A DNA stretch of 64,000 nucleotides from the NCBI GenBank assembly GCA_028285545.1, contig JANQPA010000037.1, positions 1 through 64,000 of the forward strand, in the 5' to 3' direction. This DNA is from Saprospiraceae bacterium. GTDB taxonomy: Bacteria > Bacteroidota > Bacteroidia > Chitinophagales > Saprospiraceae. Numbering within the stretch: the stretch's first letter is position 1; each line of letters begins with the position of its first letter. A model generated the notes under the pieces. It saw only the letters and a program-made list of their open reading frames with translations, ran no database searches and had not been told where the DNA came from. Below, one piece after another: positions 25,137-35,112 of this stretch. The position numbers and the translations under genes are program-made.

Positions 25137-26633
25137 ATGAAATACCAACTAATTACATTTTTCTTCTTGCTTCAATTTTTCTATCTATCTGGTCAGAATT
25201 TTGAACAAAAAATTGAGGATTTAGATCAGTATATTGAAAATGCCAGAAAATATTGGAAAGTGCCTGGTATGTCAGTAGCCGTAATAAAAGAGGGGAAAGT
25301 ATTATTGGCAAAAGGTTATGGTCAAAGGCAATTGGGTGGAAAAATGGTTGATGAAAATACCATCTTCAATATTGGTTCTACTACCAAGGCATTCACTTCC
25401 GTATTGATAGGAATGCTGGTTGACCAGGGTTTACTTCACTGGGAGGACAAGGTAATCGATTATATGCCCGAGTTTCAATTACACAATCCTTACACTACCA
25501 GAGATGCCCGGGTCAAGGATCTGCTCACCCATAACCTGGGGCTGGGAAATGCTGACTTTTTATGGGGAACCCAAAGTTTTACTAAAGAGGAAATCCTGTC
25601 ACAAATACGAAATCTACCAATGAGTTATCCTCTTCGCGGGGGATATACCTATCAAAATATTATGTACCATGCTGCCGGACTGTTGATAGAAAAAATTACC
25701 GGGATGACTTGGGAAAAGGCCATGAAAAAAATGATATTTGAGCCCCTTGAAATGACAAACACTTATGCCGATAAAGAATTGAGTCAATCACAAGCTAACA
25801 GGTCCATTGCCCATCATTATGTGGATGAAAAAATTACTCCGATCAAGGATTTTAATGCGGATTCTATTGCAGCAGCAGGGGCCACCTGGTCAAGTATTAA
25901 AGATATGGCCAAATGGACTCATTTTTTGTTGGATAGCGCCCGAGTAGATGGTATTAAATTACTCAAAACAGAAACCTGGGCAGAATTATTTAAACCGCAA
26001 GCCCTAATACCACAAAATCAATTCTACCCAACAACAGCTTTAACCAAACCTAAATGGACTACTTATGGACTTGGTTTTTTTCAGCAGGATTATGGTGGAA
26101 AGGCCCTGGATTTTCATACCGGAAGCCTACCAGGAACCATGGCTATGATTGGCCTGATTCATGAAGAAAAGGTAGGCTATTATTTTCTCGGGAATTTAGA
26201 CCATGCTGAGGTTCGACATGCCCTAATGTATAAGGTTTTTGATGAGTTTGGGAATACAGGAATAAAAAGAGATTGGAGTGTGGAAATGAAAAAACTCTAC
26301 GATGGCATTAACCAACAAGTGAAAAATGCATTAGCAAGACAAGACGCTAATCGAATAGAAGGAACCAGCCCAAGCCAAGCTTTAGAAAACTATGCGGGAG
26401 ATTACCAGCATCCCGTTTGGGGAAAAATTGAAGTAAGGTGGCAACAAAACCAGCTGAAAATGACCTATTCTAAATACAATTTTGGTCGGCTGGAACACTG
26501 GCATTATGATACTTTTCGATTTATTTCTAATAAAAAATGGTCTTACCCATCAAATATTACATTCCAGCAAAATAGCAATGGAAAAATTGTAGAATTATCC
26601 CTTGGGCAGAATTATGTTTTTAAGAAAATATAA
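25137..26633 (+). CDS. Secreted serine hydrolase, class C beta-lactamase family with DUF3471 tail
   Basis: This is a 498-residue periplasmic or secreted protein with a signal peptide ending near LSGQ (20). The beta-lactamase fold (PF00144) carries STTK (Ser81, Lys84), YQN in YTYQNIMYH and HTG in FHTGSLPGTM, the full catalytic set. The C-terminal 90 residues (YAGDYQHPVWGKIEV, LEHWHYDTFRF) fit the DUF3471 beta-barrel often attached to such hydrolases. It is divergent from the FG-GAP gene with a 145-base spacer. Substrate unknown. Its domain layout matches the hydrolase at 38983 better than the lipoprotein at 9805. Confidence 0.88.
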   Translation: MKYQLITFFFLLQFFYLSGQNFEQKIEDLDQYIENARKYWKVPGMSVAVIKEGKVLLAKGYGQRQLGGKMVDENTIFNIGSTTKAFTSVLIGMLVDQGLLHWEDKVIDYMPEFQLHNPYTTRDARVKDLLTHNLGLGNADFLWGTQSFTKEEILSQIRNLPMSYPLRGGYTYQNIMYHAAGLLIEKITGMTWEKAMKKMIFEPLEMTNTYADKELSQSQANRSIAHHYVDEKITPIKDFNADSIAAAGATWSSIKDMAKWTHFLLDSARVDGIKLLKTETWAELFKPQALIPQNQFYPTTALTKPKWTTYGLGFFQQDYGGKALDFHTGSLPGTMAMIGLIHEEKVGYYFLGNLDHAEVRHALMYKVFDEFGNTGIKRDWSVEMKKLYDGINQQVKNALARQDANRIEGTSPSQALENYAGDYQHPVWGKIEVRWQQNQLKMTYSKYNFGRLEHWHYDTFRFISNKKWSYPSNITFQQNSNGKIVELSLGQNYVFKKI

Positions 26634-26747
26634 TTATATTGAGAAAAAAAGGGCGTTTGTCGATGATTTTGACTAGTTCGTCCCGATTTCGAAACCAAGG
26701 ATCTATACCCGAACTAAGGAATTACCCATAATTTGAATACATAAATT

Positions 26748-27149
26748 ATGAAATACCTTCTGTTAATTCTACTCTTTGTTTTTTGTTGTGGATTAAATCT
26801 TGATGCACAATCATTGACTGGGATTTGGCATTGCCAGTCCAAAAAAGAATGTATTGATTTTACACCAGATGGGAGATTTAAGATTTTTAGCGATAAATAT
26901 GTACGATATGGTCGGTATAGAGTAACAAAAAATAAATTGTACCTAAAAGAAATTGGCAATGAAAATTCTGTTTCCTTCAACTTAATTGCCAGTAGTACCG
27001 CTCATTTTGTAATTGCTGATGATCGTAAAAACAAGAAGCGCTTCCTCTATTTTGACCAAACAAAAATGAGCCAAAAAGAATTCCAAAAAGCCATCGCCAT
27101 ATATTATCAAAGAGACCAGTATCAAAAACGACTGGTGTCGAATCAGTAA
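26748..27149 (+). CDS. Small secreted hypothetical protein
   Basis: This is a 133-residue protein with a clear signal peptide (MKYLLLILLFVFCCGLNLDAQ). The mature part is short, basic and probably beta-rich: LTGIWHCQSKKECIDFTPDGRF, then YGRYRVTKNKLYL, a layout like small lipocalin-type proteins of Bacteroidota (W-x-C near the start). No catalytic motif is visible. It stands between the serine hydrolase and the amidohydrolase, with a terminator-like hairpin downstream. Confidence 0.7.
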   Translation: MKYLLLILLFVFCCGLNLDAQSLTGIWHCQSKKECIDFTPDGRFKIFSDKYVRYGRYRVTKNKLYLKEIGNENSVSFNLIASSTAHFVIADDRKNKKRFLYFDQTKMSQKEFQKAIAIYYQRDQYQKRLVSNQ

Positions 27150-27328
27150 ATTCATTTCTATTGTAAGCACAAAATGAAACTGATAAGTAACTAACTTCGG
27201 AAGTCAGAAAAGATAGCACTCCATTGCTTGACCTTGCCATTTCGCAAAAACTATAGCTATCTGAAATGGACAACTGGAGGAAATAATGAACCTACAAAAT
27301 GTTGCTTTAGTGTTTTATATTTTTCAGA

Positions 27329-27374
27329 AGAGTGTGTCATCAAATCAAAGCCAGGATGATACACTCTTTTTTTT
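27329..27374 (+). terminator. Intrinsic terminator
   Basis: AGAGTGTGTCATC pairs with GATGATACACTCT around a 13-base loop and is followed by a run of T. It separates the small secreted protein from the amidohydrolase. Confidence 0.7.
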
Positions 27375-27413
27375 GAACCAAAAGCTTTAATTTAATCCAA
27401 ACAATCATTTAGT

Positions 27414-28745
27414 ATGAAAAAAGTCTTGTTAGCCCTTTTTTTAATTCTTCCTTTCATTTTGAATGCCCAATCAAATATAAAAGCTTTGGTAGGAGGGACC
27501 TTAATTGATGGTTTTGGAGGTACTCCACTACAAAATAGTGTCATTATTATTGAAGGAGAAAAGATTAGTGCCATTGGTCAGGTTGGTCACCTTAACATTC
27601 CGGCAGGGGCGGAGATTATCTCTACGGAAGGAATGAGCGTAATGCCAGGAATGTGGGATATGCATGTACATTTGATGATCAATGGACACAGTGATTATGG
27701 ACATTGGGATTCTACCTATATTAATGAATTCGAAAAAACCATTATGCCGGCCTCGGCACATCAGTTACTTATGGCAGGTGTAACCAGTGCCCGAGATTTG
27801 GGAGGACCACTGGAAGCCAGCCTGAATGTAAGAGATCGAATCAATGATGGTCAATTGCCAGGCCCCACCATGTATATGTCGGGCCCTTTTCTGCAGCATG
27901 AACCTTATCCTGGAACAGAGGCTTTTCGTTGGGGAATTAATGGAGTGCAAGATGCAAGAGCCAAAGTAAAACGATTGGCTGAAGCAGGAGTTGATTGTAT
28001 CAAATTGATTGATCAGGATCAGATGAAAATGGAAGAGGTTGAAGCGATTGTGAATGAAGCTCATCAACATGGATTAAAAGTAGTAGCACATTCTCATCGA
28101 CCAGAAGAGATCAGGCGAGGAATAAAAGCTGGGGTGGATTGTTTTGAACATACAGGCCTTTCTTCAGCTCCGGAATATCCTGCAGATGTTATGGAGTTGA
28201 TTAAAGAAAGGACTGCCCAAATGAATTTAGGTCCCTTATTTTGGACGCCAACCGTAGAAGTTTTGTACAATTATTTATACGTCCGGGATAATCCTGAATT
28301 ATTGGACAACGATTGTTGGCACCTGGATCTTCCTGACCACATAATCAGTGACATTAAGGCTTCCATTCGTAAACCAGGAGAACTCCCTTATTTCCAGCTC
28401 ACACCTTCTCGGAAACCTACTTTAAAAAGAAAAGTTCAGCAGCTATTAGAGGCAGGTGTTGTTCTTTTGGTAGGCACGGATAGCGGTGTCCCTCTTAAAT
28501 TTCATTGCCAGTCCACCTGGAATGAGTTAGATGTTTGGGTCAATGAAATGGGAATTGACCCCATGTATGCTATTAAGGCTGCTACTTATTGGCCCTCAGT
28601 GGTTATGGGAGTAAGCAATGAAGTAGGGACAGTTACTGCTGGAAAATATGCAGATATTATTGCGGTGAAAGGGGATGTTCTTCGATATATTACTTTATTG
28701 CAAGATGTAGATCTGATCATTAAACATGGAAAAAGGTATAAATAA
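27414..28745 (+). CDS. Exported metal-dependent amidohydrolase (imidazolonepropionase/prolidase-like)
   Basis: This 443-residue protein has a signal peptide (MKKVLLALFLILPFILNAQ). It has the full set of amidohydrolase metal ligands: HVH at 84-86 in MWDMHVHL, Lys in DCIKLIDQD (the carboxylated Lys region), His in VVAHSHR, His in FEHTGL and Asp in VGTDSG. The end (GTVTAGKYADIIAVKGD) is the typical C-terminal beta-domain. Close relatives include prolidases, arylamidases and Xaa-Arg hydrolases, so a periplasmic dipeptidase-type role is likely but the substrate is open. It shares a terminator with the convergent DUF6503 gene. Confidence 0.85.
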   Translation: MKKVLLALFLILPFILNAQSNIKALVGGTLIDGFGGTPLQNSVIIIEGEKISAIGQVGHLNIPAGAEIISTEGMSVMPGMWDMHVHLMINGHSDYGHWDSTYINEFEKTIMPASAHQLLMAGVTSARDLGGPLEASLNVRDRINDGQLPGPTMYMSGPFLQHEPYPGTEAFRWGINGVQDARAKVKRLAEAGVDCIKLIDQDQMKMEEVEAIVNEAHQHGLKVVAHSHRPEEIRRGIKAGVDCFEHTGLSSAPEYPADVMELIKERTAQMNLGPLFWTPTVEVLYNYLYVRDNPELLDNDCWHLDLPDHIISDIKASIRKPGELPYFQLTPSRKPTLKRKVQQLLEAGVVLLVGTDSGVPLKFHCQSTWNELDVWVNEMGIDPMYAIKAATYWPSVVMGVSNEVGTVTAGKYADIIAVKGDVLRYITLLQDVDLIIKHGKRYK

Positions 28746-28784
28746 AAAGGATTAAGAGCGGTGCAGCCGCTCTTAATCCTTTTT
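28744..28784. terminator. Strong bidirectional intrinsic terminator
   Basis: AAAAAGGATTAAGAGCGG pairs with CCGCTCTTAATCCTTTTT around TGCAG, giving an 18-bp perfect stem with A and T ends. It overlaps both convergent stop codons (28743-28745 and 28773-28775). Confidence 0.9.
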
Positions 28785-29516
28785 AATCTCTGTAGCTGGA
28801 TAAGCCAACAAATCATCATTACCTAGATATTTTCCTTCTTTATGGGTATACCAGCCTCTTTTTTCAGGAAATTTTACACCATTAATGATAATTTCTCCTT
28901 CCAGCAAGATATATTCTCCATCATTTTTCTTTTCGTCGTGATAAAACCGGTATCCACTTAAAGCATAGGTACTTGGATCAAAATAAAAGTACCATATGTC
29001 TCCACCTACTTCAGGATCATAGGTAACTTTTATTTCCAATAAATTTTTACCAAAGAAATTTTTCTTTTTCACACTGGGGTCAATTAAAGTTCCTGGATCC
29101 TTTAATTTCATGGGTAAACCATATAGATAAGCATAATAATTACGGTAAAAATCATTGCCACCATCGCAATGAAGGCGTAAAGATTTTTTGAGCCCATCCT
29201 CAATATTGCTCTGGTAATTCCATTCAACAGCACAGGAATCCGGACTCAAATAACGACTTAATCGGTCTTTGCCGCGAATTTGAGTTAATTCGAAGGTGCG
29301 TCGCTTGTTATCCAACTTTACATCAGTCAAACGATAACTTCCATTTGGACGACTTTCATAAAGAGGAAAGTGAAATTCTCCCTTTATCCACTTGCCTTCC
29401 GGGTCGTGATATTGGATGCTTTTCTCCAGCAGAGACTCTGCTTCACTAGACTGAGAGAAACCTATAATTGAATTTGTAAAAAATATGATGACAAAAAATA
29501 AGAGGACTTTATCCAT
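28773..29516 (-). CDS. DUF6503 family exported protein
   Basis: This is a 247-residue protein with a signal peptide ending near GFSQS. The pattern AESLLEKSIQYHDPEGKW, then FHFPLYESRPNG and a terminal FPEKRGWYTHKEGKYLGNDDL, matches DUF6503, a beta-rich family of Bacteroidota that may share the LolA-like barrel fold (inference). No catalytic function is known. Its last codons lie inside the shared terminator hairpin. Confidence 0.7.
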   Translation of the reverse strand: MDKVLLFFVIIFFTNSIIGFSQSSEAESLLEKSIQYHDPEGKWIKGEFHFPLYESRPNGSYRLTDVKLDNKRRTFELTQIRGKDRLSRYLSPDSCAVEWNYQSNIEDGLKKSLRLHCDGGNDFYRNYYAYLYGLPMKLKDPGTLIDPSVKKKNFFGKNLLEIKVTYDPEVGGDIWYFYFDPSTYALSGYRFYHDEKKNDGEYILLEGEIIINGVKFPEKRGWYTHKEGKYLGNDDLLAYPATEIKKD

Positions 29517-29735
29517 GATTTAATTCAAATTTATTTCAAACATAAACTAATAATTCCAATTGCAAATTGGTAGTTCCTTGATTAGTAATTTTTAGCGGCT
29601 GGTGAACACTGGTCTTAATGATTTTCGCTGTTATTTATCGTATTGAAAACAGTGCAGATCAGCTTAACCAGCGTTTTTCAGTGGCAATATGTTTACCATC
29701 TGATGGACATTGTTTCATTGTAGCTCAAAAAAAAA

Positions 29736-30275
29736 TCAAAATTGCCCTTCGTAATGTTTAGCCTGTTTAATATGCCCTAAATGATGGTTGCAATGCCAGG
29801 CATACAAAGCCAAGGTAATATCCAAGCGATAAGACTTTTGACTTTCAGGATGAAAAAAGGTCTTTTGATAATCAGTAGGGTTCAGGCCTTTCAATAAGGT
29901 TGTCCACCTGGTATGCAAACCAGTAAGAATTAGTTCAGAGAATGCAATAGGAGTAGAGAGGGTATCGACCATTTCTGCCCAGGCTTTTTCATTGTAGGGG
30001 CGTATGGTTGGATTATTTTCACTTAAAGCCAACTTAAATCGTACAAAAGCATTCATATGGGAGTCGGCACAATGATGAACTACTTGTTGAATATTCCAAC
30101 CATCAGGCCGGTATCTCCAGGCCAGCTCTTTTTTACTTAAGCCTTTGACTTCTTCCTGTATGCGAGTGGGAAAAGCCTCTATTTCACCAATCCAATCTTG
30201 AATATTCTGTTCTTTGATGTCTTTGGGAATAAAAAAACGTCCAATAGGAAAACGGAGCTGCTCGAGATCAGGCAT
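29736..30275 (-). CDS. YfiT/DinB family metal-dependent protein (putative bacillithiol transferase type)
   Basis: This is a 179-residue cytoplasmic four-helix-bundle protein. The YfiT pattern is clear: LRFPIGRFFIP, WRYRPDGWNIQQVVHHCADSH, AFVRFKLALSENNPTIRPY, LHTRWTTLL and YAWHCNHHLGHI. The three His of the metal site (VVHH and HHLGHI) are present. The best-known members transfer bacillithiol or other thiols to electrophiles. It lies 18 bases behind the ABC ATPase on the same strand, suggesting one operon. Confidence 0.85.
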   Translation of the reverse strand: MPDLEQLRFPIGRFFIPKDIKEQNIQDWIGEIEAFPTRIQEEVKGLSKKELAWRYRPDGWNIQQVVHHCADSHMNAFVRFKLALSENNPTIRPYNEKAWAEMVDTLSTPIAFSELILTGLHTRWTTLLKGLNPTDYQKTFFHPESQKSYRLDITLALYAWHCNHHLGHIKQAKHYEGQF

Positions 30276-30293
30276 ATTTTAGGTTTCTTTTAT

Positions 30294-30965
30294 TTAAGGA
30301 TTTAATAATTCATCAATATTAATCTGTATGTCTTTTTTGAGTTGTTCTTCAAAACTTTCAAAGTCTTCTTTTACAATCCTTTGAGTGAACTGTCCTTTTT
30401 CAAGTACATTAATTTGGTCAGAAATTTCAGAAAGAGTGCTTAAGATATGAGAAGAAATCAATATGGTCTTTTCTCCTTTGAGCTTTTGAATGATGGAGAT
30501 GATTTTCTCATTACTTTCCAGATCCACACCATTAAATGGTTCATCCAGCAGCAAAATTTCCCGATCTTGTAAAAGCACACCGATAAATGCCAGTTTCTTT
30601 TTCATTCCGGTAGAATATTCCTGGCTAAATTGTTCTAAGGGAAGGTCAAAAATGGCATTCCATTGATCGATTAGGGCATCATCATTTTTTAATAATTTCA
30701 AGTACTCACGACCCCGCATATAAGGGTACAGATAATTTTCTGTTTCTAAAAAAGCCATTTTCTCTTTGTTTATTTTTTGGCCAAAATAGCTTATACTTCC
30801 TTTTGTCGGTTTATAAAATCCATAAAGTGATCTAAAAAGACTGGTCTTTCCGGCACCATTTTTACCTAAGATACCATGCACTTTCCCTTCTTGAAAATCA
30901 ATACTGATTCCTTTAAGAATTTTTGTATTACCGATTTGAAAATGTAGCTTATCAATTTGGAGCAT
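30294..30965 (-). CDS. ABC transporter ATP-binding protein
   Basis: This 223-residue ATPase subunit shows Walker A GILGKNGAGKTS, signature YSTGMKKKLAF, Walker B ILLLDEPFNGVD and the switch His in ILISSHIL. It overlaps the preceding permease gene by 14 bases, so the two are translated together as a transporter. The short ATPase plus one multi-span permease resembles small exporter-type systems; the cargo is unknown. Confidence 0.93.
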   Translation of the reverse strand: MLQIDKLHFQIGNTKILKGISIDFQEGKVHGILGKNGAGKTSLFRSLYGFYKPTKGSISYFGQKINKEKMAFLETENYLYPYMRGREYLKLLKNDDALIDQWNAIFDLPLEQFSQEYSTGMKKKLAFIGVLLQDREILLLDEPFNGVDLESNEKIISIIQKLKGEKTILISSHILSTLSEISDQINVLEKGQFTQRIVKEDFESFEEQLKKDIQINIDELLNP

Positions 30966-31920
30966 GGTCTTTTAATTTTTCGTCCCAAAAATACGTCATA
31001 TTTTTTTTCGCTTTTCTAGCATACCAAAAACACAAAAGGATACTAACCAATTGGAACCCTGGTATGATTAGAAATAAGAAAAATAAAGCATGTATAATCG
31101 ATTGTGGTAATCGGGAAGTCTGTGGCTGGTACATGGCATATTTGTACAAAACTGAAAATACCACAATAAGGACAATTACCAACATCCCAATTAGCATATG
31201 ATAAAATTGGGGTAGGTGGAACACTAAGGCCAATAAAAAAACTGGAGAAAAAAGAATGAATAGGAATCGAAGATTTATCAAAATTTTTTGAGTCAAAAAA
31301 TTCTTTTTCCAATGGATCAATTCTTTAGGCTCTATCCATTCAAAAGCTGAACTTATAAACAGAGCACAACCTATAATAGAAATGTAAAAGGCAGCGATGT
31401 GTAAAAAGCTCAAATAGCCAATTAAATAGAAAAACAAGAGGACCAACCATCTTTTTCGAATTAAAGCCCTTAATTCAAACAAGGACAGGGGCACCCACTT
31501 TAAGGCTACATTCCAGCTTAGGGGAAGTCCTCTGTTTTTATCAATGGGTAAAATAAAACTGAGAGCAGTAGAGCAGCATAATCCCAGGGCACCCCATATA
31601 TTCTGCCCCAACAATGCAATGATTGAGAAGGGAAGAACAATTAATAAATATTCAAAAAGGAAAATCTTCTTTAACTGCAAATTACTACTTGCACATAATT
31701 TAAGGAAGCGAAGATCTTTACGAGAAAAATGAATACCTGCAAGGAGGGTTATTCCTAAAATCAGAGCTTGAGGAAAGGCAATCTCCCACAAGAGACCAAT
31801 AAATTGACTGATAAAAGCAATACTTACAAATAGCAGTAATAGAATCAAAATTGGTCCAACCTCTTTTAGAATTCTAAATGCTTGTAATAATCTCAGTTTG
31901 AGGAGTGCTGGTATATCCAT
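30952..31920 (-). CDS. ABC transporter permease
   Basis: This is a 322-residue polytopic inner-membrane protein with about eight to nine hydrophobic helices and short charged loops. I start at the ATG at 31920 (MDIPALLKLRLL); an upstream TTG at 31959 adds 13 residues. Its 3' end overlaps the ATPase start, which makes it the membrane partner. No periplasmic binding protein is nearby, pointing to export and not uptake. Confidence 0.8.
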   Translation of the reverse strand: MDIPALLKLRLLQAFRILKEVGPILILLLLFVSIAFISQFIGLLWEIAFPQALILGITLLAGIHFSRKDLRFLKLCASSNLQLKKIFLFEYLLIVLPFSIIALLGQNIWGALGLCCSTALSFILPIDKNRGLPLSWNVALKWVPLSLFELRALIRKRWLVLLFFYLIGYLSFLHIAAFYISIIGCALFISSAFEWIEPKELIHWKKNFLTQKILINLRFLFILFSPVFLLALVFHLPQFYHMLIGMLVIVLIVVFSVLYKYAMYQPQTSRLPQSIIHALFFLFLIIPGFQLVSILLCFWYARKAKKNMTYFWDEKLKDHAPN

Positions 31921-32013
31921 AACAGCAAAATTAAAAAAGGTCCGGATTTGCCGAAGCAATCCAAACCTTTTTCGATAAGAATATATAATTGAATATGGAT
32001 TTAAGGATCTTTT

Positions 32014-32604
32014 TTAGAAGTTTATCGGAACTCTAACCATAGTATCATCCCATCCCATTAGCATATGGGCACCATCATCAGCACCTTTAAACATGATAGA
32101 AAAAGCTTCGATGGTTTCAGGAGCTTTTTCCACTGATACCTTAATTTTAGCTACTGTACTTTCTGCTGGATCAAAAGAATAACTTCCCCAGCGGTCTACA
32201 TCAGTAGAGAAATGTACTTCCCATTCTTTTTCAGTGGGTACCACATGGATGGTATAGCGGCCTTTCTTTACCTTCGTTCCTCCGATTTCTACATTCTGGT
32301 AAAACAAAATCTCGGTTGACTCATTAGCACCAGCACGCCATGGCTTGCCAAATTTTTCAAGGTCACCAAAAACTTTACGGCCCTTTTTCAATGGTCTGGA
32401 ATAAATAACACGAATTTTAGGCTCCGCATTTTTCTCTGCATCGGTTTTTGCAAATGCTCTTAAAGCAATTCTGGAAGGATAATAAGCCATGTCCATAACA
32501 CTTTTATCAACGGCAGGCCACTTTAACTCATCCTGTGCTTGAGCAGTTGGGTTAAATGCCAAAGCAAACAATAGCAGAAAGGCGATCGTTAAGATTTTTT
32601 TCAT
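32014..32604 (-). CDS. DUF2911 domain exported protein
   Basis: This 196-residue protein has a signal peptide (MKKILTIAFLLLFALAFNPTAQAQ) and one DUF2911 domain. The family blocks are visible: IRVIYSRPLKKGRKVFG, KPWRAGANESTEILF, VKKGRYTIHVVP, VDRWGSYSFDP and a late FMGW-like LMGWDDTMV. The function of DUF2911 is unknown. A paralogue fused to TPR repeats lies at 35683, on the other side of the two-component pair. Confidence 0.88.
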   Translation of the reverse strand: MKKILTIAFLLLFALAFNPTAQAQDELKWPAVDKSVMDMAYYPSRIALRAFAKTDAEKNAEPKIRVIYSRPLKKGRKVFGDLEKFGKPWRAGANESTEILFYQNVEIGGTKVKKGRYTIHVVPTEKEWEVHFSTDVDRWGSYSFDPAESTVAKIKVSVEKAPETIEAFSIMFKGADDGAHMLMGWDDTMVRVPINF

Positions 32605-32974
32605 AATGCATTTAATTTTTGTGGCAAAATAAAAGCAAGCATAAGGCTAAAATGTCATTTATTTGACACATTACAGGACCTTAAACAAATTTTAACCAAA
32701 CGTCCTGAAAATAAAAACTTGAGTCATCCCCTGAATTCCAGGATTATAAACGATTTCATTCTTAATCACCACACAACGGGAGATAAATGGAGACAACTGG
32801 ATTATAGGTAGAGATATATTGTTATCATCATTTGAATTAATAAAAATCGAGATTACAATAAGACAATTTATCTCCATATGTCTCAATATGTCTCAGATTA
32901 GAGACTACCTTTTATGACTGATTTTAGAAAATCTAGATTGACTCATATCTGAAAATTGTATAATTATTGTTATC
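32605..32974. other. Intergenic region
   Basis: These 370 bases lie between the DUF2911 and response-regulator genes. They are AT-rich, with a short repeated ATATGTCTCA at 32876-32893. I see no gene, RNA or clear terminator. Confidence 0.5.
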
Positions 32975-33745
32975 TCAAGGAGCTTTTTCTAAAAAGCTGA
33001 TGATTGAATCTTTAAATGATTTGCTGGATTTCAATTCCGTTCCATCCTTCATAAAGAATAAAAACTCATTATTCTGCAAATATTTATGCCTTTTGACATA
33101 GAGATAATTGATAATGGTTGAGCGATGGATTCTTAAAAAATGACGAGGATCAAGATTATCTCCCAAAAAATTCATAGTGCTGCGGTATAAAAACTTTCCC
33201 CGAAGGGTTTGTAGTACAACATAATTGCCATCAGATTCACAACAAAGAATGTCATCAGCATAAACCTTTTGAGTCTTTCCTTTATCCTTCCATTCGATGA
33301 TTTGCCAATAATGACTTTTTTGATGTTCATGTTCTTTTAAGATGGAAAGCATCTTTTCCTGAATTTTGACCGTATTTTGCCATTCTTTTTGCTGAAAAGC
33401 TCTATTTAAGGCTTCCCCAAATCGGGTTTCATCAAATGGTTTTAATAAATAATCCAAAGCATTGACATCAAAAGCTTTAATAGCAAATTCATCAAAGGCA
33501 GTGGTGAAAATGATGTATGGAAAACGACTGAGTTTGATCTCCTCCAAAACTTGAAAACCTGTCTTGTCAGGCATTTGGATATCAAGAAAAACCAAATCGG
33601 GTTCTTTTAAATTGATCCATTGGATGGCTTCCGATCCATTTCTGCATTGTCCAATTACCTGAATGTTTTCATAGGGTTCCAATAGGCTAAGAATACGCTT
33701 CCTGGCAAGGACCTCATCATCAACTATTAGGGCTCTAATACTCAT
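32975..33745 (-). CDS. LytTR family response regulator
   Basis: This 256-residue protein has a receiver domain at 1-120 with the acidic pair at 9-10, phospho-acceptor Asp55 (LVFLDIQMPD), the Thr in IFTTAF and the Lys in LLKPF. A LytTR DNA-binding domain occupies 150-250 (CCESDGNYVVL, FLRIHRSTIINYLYVKRH). I start at the ATG at 33745, which lies inside the last codons of the kinase gene (11-base overlap), evidence for coupled translation. It is the output partner of that kinase. Targets are unknown. Confidence 0.93.
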   Translation of the reverse strand: MSIRALIVDDEVLARKRILSLLEPYENIQVIGQCRNGSEAIQWINLKEPDLVFLDIQMPDKTGFQVLEEIKLSRFPYIIFTTAFDEFAIKAFDVNALDYLLKPFDETRFGEALNRAFQQKEWQNTVKIQEKMLSILKEHEHQKSHYWQIIEWKDKGKTQKVYADDILCCESDGNYVVLQTLRGKFLYRSTMNFLGDNLDPRHFLRIHRSTIINYLYVKRHKYLQNNEFLFFMKDGTELKSSKSFKDSIISFLEKAP

Positions 33746-34865
33746 AAGCTTTGGATTTGGTATGGTATGGAATGATGATTCTAATCGAGGCACCATTGGG
33801 ATCATTAGAAGTAATGTTTAATTGTGATTGATCATCGTAATGTTGTTGGAGCCTGGATGCCACATTTCGCAATCCAATTCCTGAACCATTTAAATTTTTG
33901 TGATCTTTATTAAAACCAGGGCCGTTGTCTGAAATTTGGATGTCTAGAAAAGCAGGCTTGCCGGAAGAATCGGTTAGCAGCTTACTTGAAATGTTTATTT
34001 TTCCTTCATCAGTAAGTTTAGCAACTCCATGTTTAATTGTGTTTTCTACTATGGGTTGCAGAATAAGCTTGGGGAGTTGGGCAGATAAGGTGTTTTCATC
34101 TATTTCATAATTGACTGTCAGGCGATCCTGAAATCGTACTTGTTCGATGTCCAGGTAGTTTTTAATAAAAGCCAATTCTTGCTCAAAAGTTATGAGATGC
34201 TCCTGATCGGATTGAATGACTTGGCGTAATAAATTACCCAATTTAGTGACCATACTTTGGGCGGCTTTGGAATCCAAATCTATCAGTGTATTTACAGAAT
34301 GTAGGGTGTTGAATAAAAAATGGGGGCGCAATTGCATCAAAAGGGCATTTAGTTTGGCTCGGTTTAGCTCTTTCTCCTTTTTCAAATATTTTCCCAGAAA
34401 AATATGAAAGAAAAAGATGGCCGAAATTAAAAGATAATAAGTGAAGCTGGCAAAAAAATTAGCGGCAGTTCGAGCCAAATAGGTAGGTGCCAACCAATTA
34501 TTAAAGACCCCATTTTTGATGTAAATGACCAGATCAAATAGAAAGGCATTAATGATCAAATGCAGGAAGCTGATCCCAAAACTTATCAGTAACCATTTAA
34601 ATATCTTTTGAAACCTTAGCGATTGTAAAACAGCACTATACCTTAAAGCCAAATCATAAATTAACGGAGAAAGGAAGCCCCAGACAAGAAAAAAACAAGT
34701 AAAGCGAATCGACATAGTGAACCAGCTAAACTGGTAATCACTCCGCATAATTAAATGAAAGGCATAATTCTGGGATAGATCTAAGAGCACACCAATCACC
34801 CCTCCGATCCACAAATATCGATAAGGTATTGGAAAATTCTTGTACGTAGATATTAAATATTTCAT
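33735..34865 (-). CDS. LytS-type sensor histidine kinase
   Basis: This is a 376-residue inner-membrane protein. Four hydrophobic helices lie at 1-160 (for example YLWIGGVIGVLL and WLLISFGISFLHLIINAFLF), followed by a short basic linker and a His_kinase domain with LRPHFLFNTLHS (phospho-His182). The HATPase region follows (ILQPIVENTIKHG, ISDNGPGFN, GSGIGLRNVASRL). I chose the ATG at 34865 over a TTG at 34880. With no separate sensor domain, the membrane part probably senses the signal. It overlaps the LytTR regulator gene. Confidence 0.92.
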   Translation of the reverse strand: MKYLISTYKNFPIPYRYLWIGGVIGVLLDLSQNYAFHLIMRSDYQFSWFTMSIRFTCFFLVWGFLSPLIYDLALRYSAVLQSLRFQKIFKWLLISFGISFLHLIINAFLFDLVIYIKNGVFNNWLAPTYLARTAANFFASFTYYLLISAIFFFHIFLGKYLKKEKELNRAKLNALLMQLRPHFLFNTLHSVNTLIDLDSKAAQSMVTKLGNLLRQVIQSDQEHLITFEQELAFIKNYLDIEQVRFQDRLTVNYEIDENTLSAQLPKLILQPIVENTIKHGVAKLTDEGKINISSKLLTDSSGKPAFLDIQISDNGPGFNKDHKNLNGSGIGLRNVASRLQQHYDDQSQLNITSNDPNGASIRIIIPYHTKSKAYEY

Positions 34866-35112
34866 ACCTCCAGCAGCCAATCCTACTAATTTTCTTCAGT
34901 GATTAACACAAAGTTAAGGTTTCAAGCCTACTAATTGATTAATTTTGGGATGAATGGCAATATTTGGTATAGACCCATATGATTGGTAAACTTAAACATT
35001 TGAGAGCCCATGTGCCGCCAAAATTTGTCTCAATGGAATCAACTATACGCTAAGCTTGGGTTTGATTTAAATTTATTGCCCAAAATCCGAACTCTAAAAA
35101 GGAAAGAACATT